NCBI GenBank assembly: GCA_026182355.1
Contig: JAPFBL010000118.1
Coordinates: 1,117,001 to 1,181,000 of the forward strand
Reading direction: 5' to 3'
From: Hermatobates lingyangjiaoensis
Taxonomy: Eukaryota; Arthropoda; Insecta; Hemiptera; Hermatobatidae
DNA length: 64,000 bases
This document shows, piece after piece, positions 60,030-64,000 of the stretch. The notes beneath the pieces were generated by a model that was given only the letters and a program-made list of their open reading frames with translations, was not told where the DNA came from and searched no databases. The position numbers were made by a program, and so were the translations under genes. Numbering within the stretch: position 1 is the stretch's first letter; the number at the start of each line of letters is the position of its first letter.

Positions 60030-61180
60030 GTGGATTCTAAAATGAATATTGGATTTTAAGTTTTTTATTGCACTATATTTTCTAGATGAAACAATGTCAA
60101 AGGCGTAACTTTCTAGCAAACCTTCAACCTCATCCAAAAAACCCGGACTTGATGGTTCGGCCCACAGCACGATTAGCTACCTAATATCGAGTCTGATTAA
60201 ATATAAACATGGAGGAAGGCGAATGCGGCAAGTGATTGTAACTCTGTGTATGTGCGGAAAACACTAGTTTCTTTTCATTTCCTTTGGACCGTAAGGGAAA
60301 GATGTTAGAGCAGCGAAGACTCCTTTCTGACCGCTTTCCAAGAGCAAAGCTGTCCCGTTTTATTAGCACGCCAGTCCTCTTGATTGAGCAAGACAGGTGG
60401 CTAGTCGCTTGCTCGAGTGTTTAACAGACGAAAGATAATATTTACTGAACACTTGAATTGCATCAAGCCAGATGAAGGCTGCCGTCTGATGGCCACTCCA
60501 TTAACTCACGCCGTCCCCACTTCTGATAACAGCTACTTAACACTGCTTCCCAAGCATCCTGCCTTTCATTTAATTAACAACTTCATTTTAAAGGGAAATT
60601 ATTAAACTTCTGTTATCCTGTTGACTAAGGAAAGCCTCTTTCAAGAATTCTATCCAAAGTCGCCTTGTGTGAACAACTGAAGAATCATGCAATTATACTG
60701 TCCAAAGTCTACATCTATTCACCACTTATATAACCTCATTACATGACTCGACAAGTAATTAAACCAAATTAAATTTGAATGATTAAACGACTCGTAATAT
60801 ATCACGATTTAATTACGCTAATTGTTTGTAATTAAATCATCGTTTATAATTATGACCATACATTAAAGTAGTCCAAAACATAGACGTCATTTCTTTTAAT
60901 AATCAAAACAAAGTGACAACAATGAAATTTTAATTTGTTTAATGAACCAATTAAAGTAAAACTGTTTGTCACTGTAATTTGAGTTTTCTTTATATCCATA
61001 TAAGACGTAATTGTTTTGATTACGTGCTGTTTTCATACATAGATAGGATAATCTGCATTGTTGAAACATTCTTTACTTCTATATTTTGAAATAATTTGTA
61101 ATAGATTTGTTAGTTTTCCTGTTCAACGTCTTCTTTTGGTCTTCTCGTACAGAAGATTAATCCTATTATTATCAGTTAAG
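60030..61180. other. Nothing recognised
   Basis: Moderately mixed then AT-rich sequence. Frames of about 62 codons have no signature. Confidence 0.45.
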
Positions 61181-61182
61181 CA

Positions 61183-61185
<3 letters not shown>

Positions 61186-61222
<37 letters not shown>
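61186..61222. repeat. (ATT)n microsatellite
   Basis: About 12 ATT units. Confidence 0.95.
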
Positions 61223-61225
<3 letters not shown>

Positions 61226-61858
61226 TAAGCAATACGCCTTATAAATTCTATTTTTGTAGAGTTATTTACCATTGGGTATATAAACATATTTGAAAATAAT
61301 AAAACATTTTAACATAAATAAAGTTTTTATTATAAAAACAATACGTTTCCGAATATTCTGAATTGTTTCAGGTTTTTCTACTTTTAGTAAGAAATTTGAA
61401 ATAGGAATCAGTTCCACTCTTTTTCCTGTAAGCAAATAAAACTGAAGATGAACAATACGTGTTCAAACATATGATGTCCATCACCAGTTGTTTTTAATAA
61501 CTAATCGAGCTTTTTTATCAAAGATTTTTTCTACAATTTTCAATTATGAACTCTTGTAAAATCTATATTTTAAAATATATTGAAAACTTTTAATGACACG
61601 GAATACATTGAAATAATTTTTTTTTGTATTTAGACACCCGTAACCCTGTTTTACTCGGGGGGCCACTAATGTTCTGCAAGATATTTGATAAATAACCATT
61701 GCTTGTATTTAAAATTAATATCAATATGCAAGATTAGAGACTTCAACGGGGAATAGGTAAGTAGGGGGAATACATACTGTGCAAAATTCATATCTACATA
61801 CAGAGTGATGGAGAGAGAAAGAGAGACAATTAACTGATATATATGTGACTGATATATA

Positions 61859-62122
<264 letters not shown>

Positions 62123-62345
62123 ATAGCTTTCACATAAACAAGTGAAATAACAATCAATGATCAAACCACAATATGAAATGGCAAAACAAGACTAAGATCT
62201 ATCAACCGTAACAAGTGGTCTTCGTCAGAGTCAAAAACTCAACTGACCGGTCTCAGTTGGGTTTTTGACTCTGACTAAGACCCCTTGTTACAGTTGAAAG
62301 ATCTTAGTCTTGTTTTGCCATTTCATATTGTGGTTTGATCTAATA
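62123..62345. mobile_element. PLE family A, head-to-head inverted pair, diverged
   Basis: The minus copy (from CTTTCACATAAACAAGTG) and plus copy (to TATTGTGGTTTGATC) meet at AACTGACCGGTCTCAGTTGG. Cores are damaged (CTATCAACC; CTGACTA). Confidence 0.85.
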
Positions 62346-62364
62346 ATATATATATATATATATA

Positions 62365-62660
62365 TTCGTGTATACTGGCAGCAAGTCTTCTTTTAAACAA
62401 GTGTTGTTAAAAAGCACAGCGGCTTCAGCATTAATAATCTTTTTAGAAAGATGTTCTATTTGCCTTATTATTTTCTTATAATTCACTGGTAGCTCAAAAA
62501 TTAATCTACCTAATTCCTATGCTTGTCATGGAATTAGGTAGATTAATTTTTGAGCTACCAGTGAATTATAAGAAAATAATAAGGCAAATAGAACATCTTT
62601 CTAAAAAGATTATTAATGCTGAAGCCGCTGTGCTTTTTAACAACACTTATATATATATAT
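62365..62660. pseudogene. PLE N-terminal domain fragments, inverted pair
   Basis: The left arm (about 62365-62515, minus) and right arm (62527-62650, plus) encode the same peptide: ELGRLIFELPVNYKKIIRQ, IEHLSKKIINAEAA and VLFNNT. The left arm continues to CLKEDLLPVYTN. This is the Penelope N-terminal domain also seen at 55156. Arms are near-identical with an 11-base spacer (TATGCTTGTCA), and both outer ends run into (TA)n. Confidence 0.75.
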
Positions 62661-62663
62661 ATA

Positions 62664-63010
62664 CAAAACTAAAGTTTATCGGGACTCGGTCAGTTCTTCA
62701 GGTTCAAATTAAACTCTCATTGCCAACGTTTCGGTCTTTATTTAAAACCTTTTTCATAGGCAGAAGTATAAATTCAGCAGTTCAGTGTCACATGTTCATT
62801 CAGACTACAGTTGTTTGTTAAAATCCACATACTATTTTTTGTTTGTAAAATAATTTGTAATGTAATACTTAGTTTTTCTATTTCAAAATTTATACTTCTG
62901 CCTATCAAAAAGGTTTTCAATAAAGACCAAAACGTTTGGCAATGAGAGTTTAATTTGAACCGGAAGAACTGACCGAGGCCCGATAAACTTTAGTTTTGTT
63001 TCTATTCTAC
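62664..63010. mobile_element. PLE family H, inverted pair
   Basis: Minus copy (62664-62770): AAACTAAAGTTTATCGGG, CATTGCCAACGTTTCGG, TTTTTCATAGGCAGAAG. Plus copy (62885-63005): TTATACTTCTGCCTATC, GACCAAAACGTTTGGC, CCCGATAAACTTTAG. The core around GCC...GGC is reduced. Confidence 0.75.
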
Positions 63011-63011
63011 T

Positions 63012-63112
63012 AAATATATATATCCTGAAGACGGATTGCCCGAAAATTTGAGTGTGTAAGTCTATTTCTTTACTTTGTGTGTTACCTATCTTCAATTTTG
63101 AACTGTTATATA
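63012..63112 (+). mobile_element. Solo PLE 3' end, family C
   Basis: ATCCTGAAGACGGATTGCCC, GAAAATTTGAGTGTG and ATTTTGAACTGTTATATA. CTGAAGA and GAA are intact. The stem I 5' strand is cut by the TA tract. Confidence 0.72.
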
Positions 63113-63239
63113 TATATATTATTTAAATTAATTGTAAAATTTGTTAAACTGAAGTTGACTGTGAATTTGTGAGTAAGTGATGAGTGATGAGTCAGCAAGG
63201 TCAATTGGATAGAGCTGACTCAGGACTTAACCGTGACCA

Positions 63240-64000
63240 GTCGCCATTATGTGCATGAAAAGTAAAAGAGGTCTGGTCACTTTTGGACACTCGGCAGTAT
63301 ATCGAAACCTTCGCGACAAACAGCCAATGATAAGAGGCTTTCAATCCAGGTGTGAGACTTTGTCTTGTCTGTTTGTCTGCTTTATTTCAAAGGGTTCACC
63401 GAACCAGAGACTAAAACAGGCAGCTGACCATACCTGCATGCAGCTGAGCAGGTACAGTAGGACATTTGATCCGATACTATCAAAACAAGAGGGTACTATG
63501 GACGACCGGGGCTCCTAAAGGGTTTTCTCTCCAGCCCGCCCTTGAGGTCGGACTCGTAGTGGCTGTTGGTTCTCATCTAAGTTGGGTAGACTCTTGTGGT
63601 CACTGTGTGAGAAGCAGTAACTTCTCGGGAGGATGCCTGCTTTGCATACCGGAGAGCTAGAGACCCCAAACGCCTACCAGTGGGAACGGGCCGTGAACTC
63701 AGCTGAATAGACTGAACAACTGGTACTTGCTTTATAGCCGCTTTGGCTTTTGGCGGGATCTCAGAGTGGGGGTGATTTAGATACACCCCTCTCTCGAGCC
63801 CTTTGTTACGAATAGAGACCTTAAATGCTCTCTAACCTTTTATTGACACGAACCAGGTGGTGTTTAGCCAACAAACGATTTTTAATATCTATATGAGTCG
63901 TTCTCATTGTACTGAATACTCTCCATAATGAGGCCCTGATGGGTCAAATTAACTGTCATTGAAATCTCTGGTCCAGGGGTACGGGCATTGCCCTCTTCGG
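63240..64000. other. GC-richer end segment, unidentified
   Basis: Composition changes to near-balanced. CGACCGGGGCTCCTAAAGG, GTGAACTCAGCTGAATAG and GGTCCAGGGGTACGGGC look like retroelement UTR sequence, but no RT or other domain appears in any frame. Frames of 64-89 codons are unconvincing. Confidence 0.35.

Overview
The window is eukaryotic, AT-rich and almost entirely non-coding. The only host-gene segment I can defend is one 170-bp exon at 25879-26048 (+), encoding a conserved piece of the catalytic domain of an extracellular heparan-sulfate 6-O-endosulfatase (Sulf1). No other Sulf1 exon is recognisable, so the window looks like two very long introns (more than 25 kb upstream, more than 37 kb downstream) around one small exon. 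An arthropod with a large genome, perhaps a crustacean, is the most likely source. The reasons are the single-Sulf-type exon, a tRNA-derived SINE whose 3' end is CCTAACCTAACC (complement of the arthropod telomere repeat TTAGG), Penelope-like elements and dense (TA)n and (CT)n microsatellites. The species call is inference.

The introns are a graveyard of mobile DNA. (1) Penelope-like retroelements (PLEs): a 5'-truncated copy with an uninterrupted 499-codon RT + GIY-YIG endonuclease frame (41285-43066, minus), a broken RT copy (58727-59862, plus), a C-terminal piece (24521-24667) and N-terminal pieces (55156-55341, 62365-62660). (2) Dozens of short 'solo' PLE 3' ends, nearly all ending in a (TA)n tract and usually arranged as head-to-head inverted pairs. 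I sort them into about thirteen families (A-M). (3) A tRNA-derived SINE of about 300 bp with more than 20 copies or fragments. (4) hAT-type DNA elements with 8-bp target duplications (44719-45126; 46602-47790). (5) A Jockey-type LINE fragment, two small fold-back elements, an unnamed repeat (R1) and several minisatellites.

The most interesting signal is that PLE 3' ends of many unrelated-looking families share one fold: CUGANGA, one extra nucleotide, a stem-loop (stem II), GAAA, a short palindrome (AGATCT, AATT, ATAT, AGGCCT or ACGT), then a UH cleavage site. A stem I closes it, with a different sequence in each family (GACT/AGTC, TCTC/GAGA, CTTC/GAAG, GCC/GGC). This is the architecture of a type I hammerhead ribozyme with a minimal stem III, a motif already reported in PLEs. 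In two places it lies just 3' of PLE protein-coding sequence (PLE at 41285; fragment at 24290). One locus (31866-32280) is a 6-copy tandem array of 69-70-bp hammerhead monomers. One inverted pair (18521-19152) has 306-bp arms in which I see no mismatch. A sense-strand hammerhead ends 126 bases before the Sulf1 exon.

Layout: 1-9 kb, SINE pieces, LINE fragment, fold-back elements; 9-16 kb, R1, degenerate CT-rich repeats, first PLE cluster, a minisatellite; 16-24 kb, R1 copies, perfect inverted repeat, 72-bp satellite; 24-26.8 kb, PLE cluster and Sulf1 exon; 27-36 kb, minisatellites, hammerhead array, inverted 63-bp arrays; 36-44 kb, SINEs, PLE cluster with the long RT frame; 44-48 kb, hAT elements and duplications; 48-50 kb, densest multi-family PLE cluster; 50-60 kb, SINEs and broken PLE RT; 60-64 kb, last PLE cluster and an unidentified GC-richer end.
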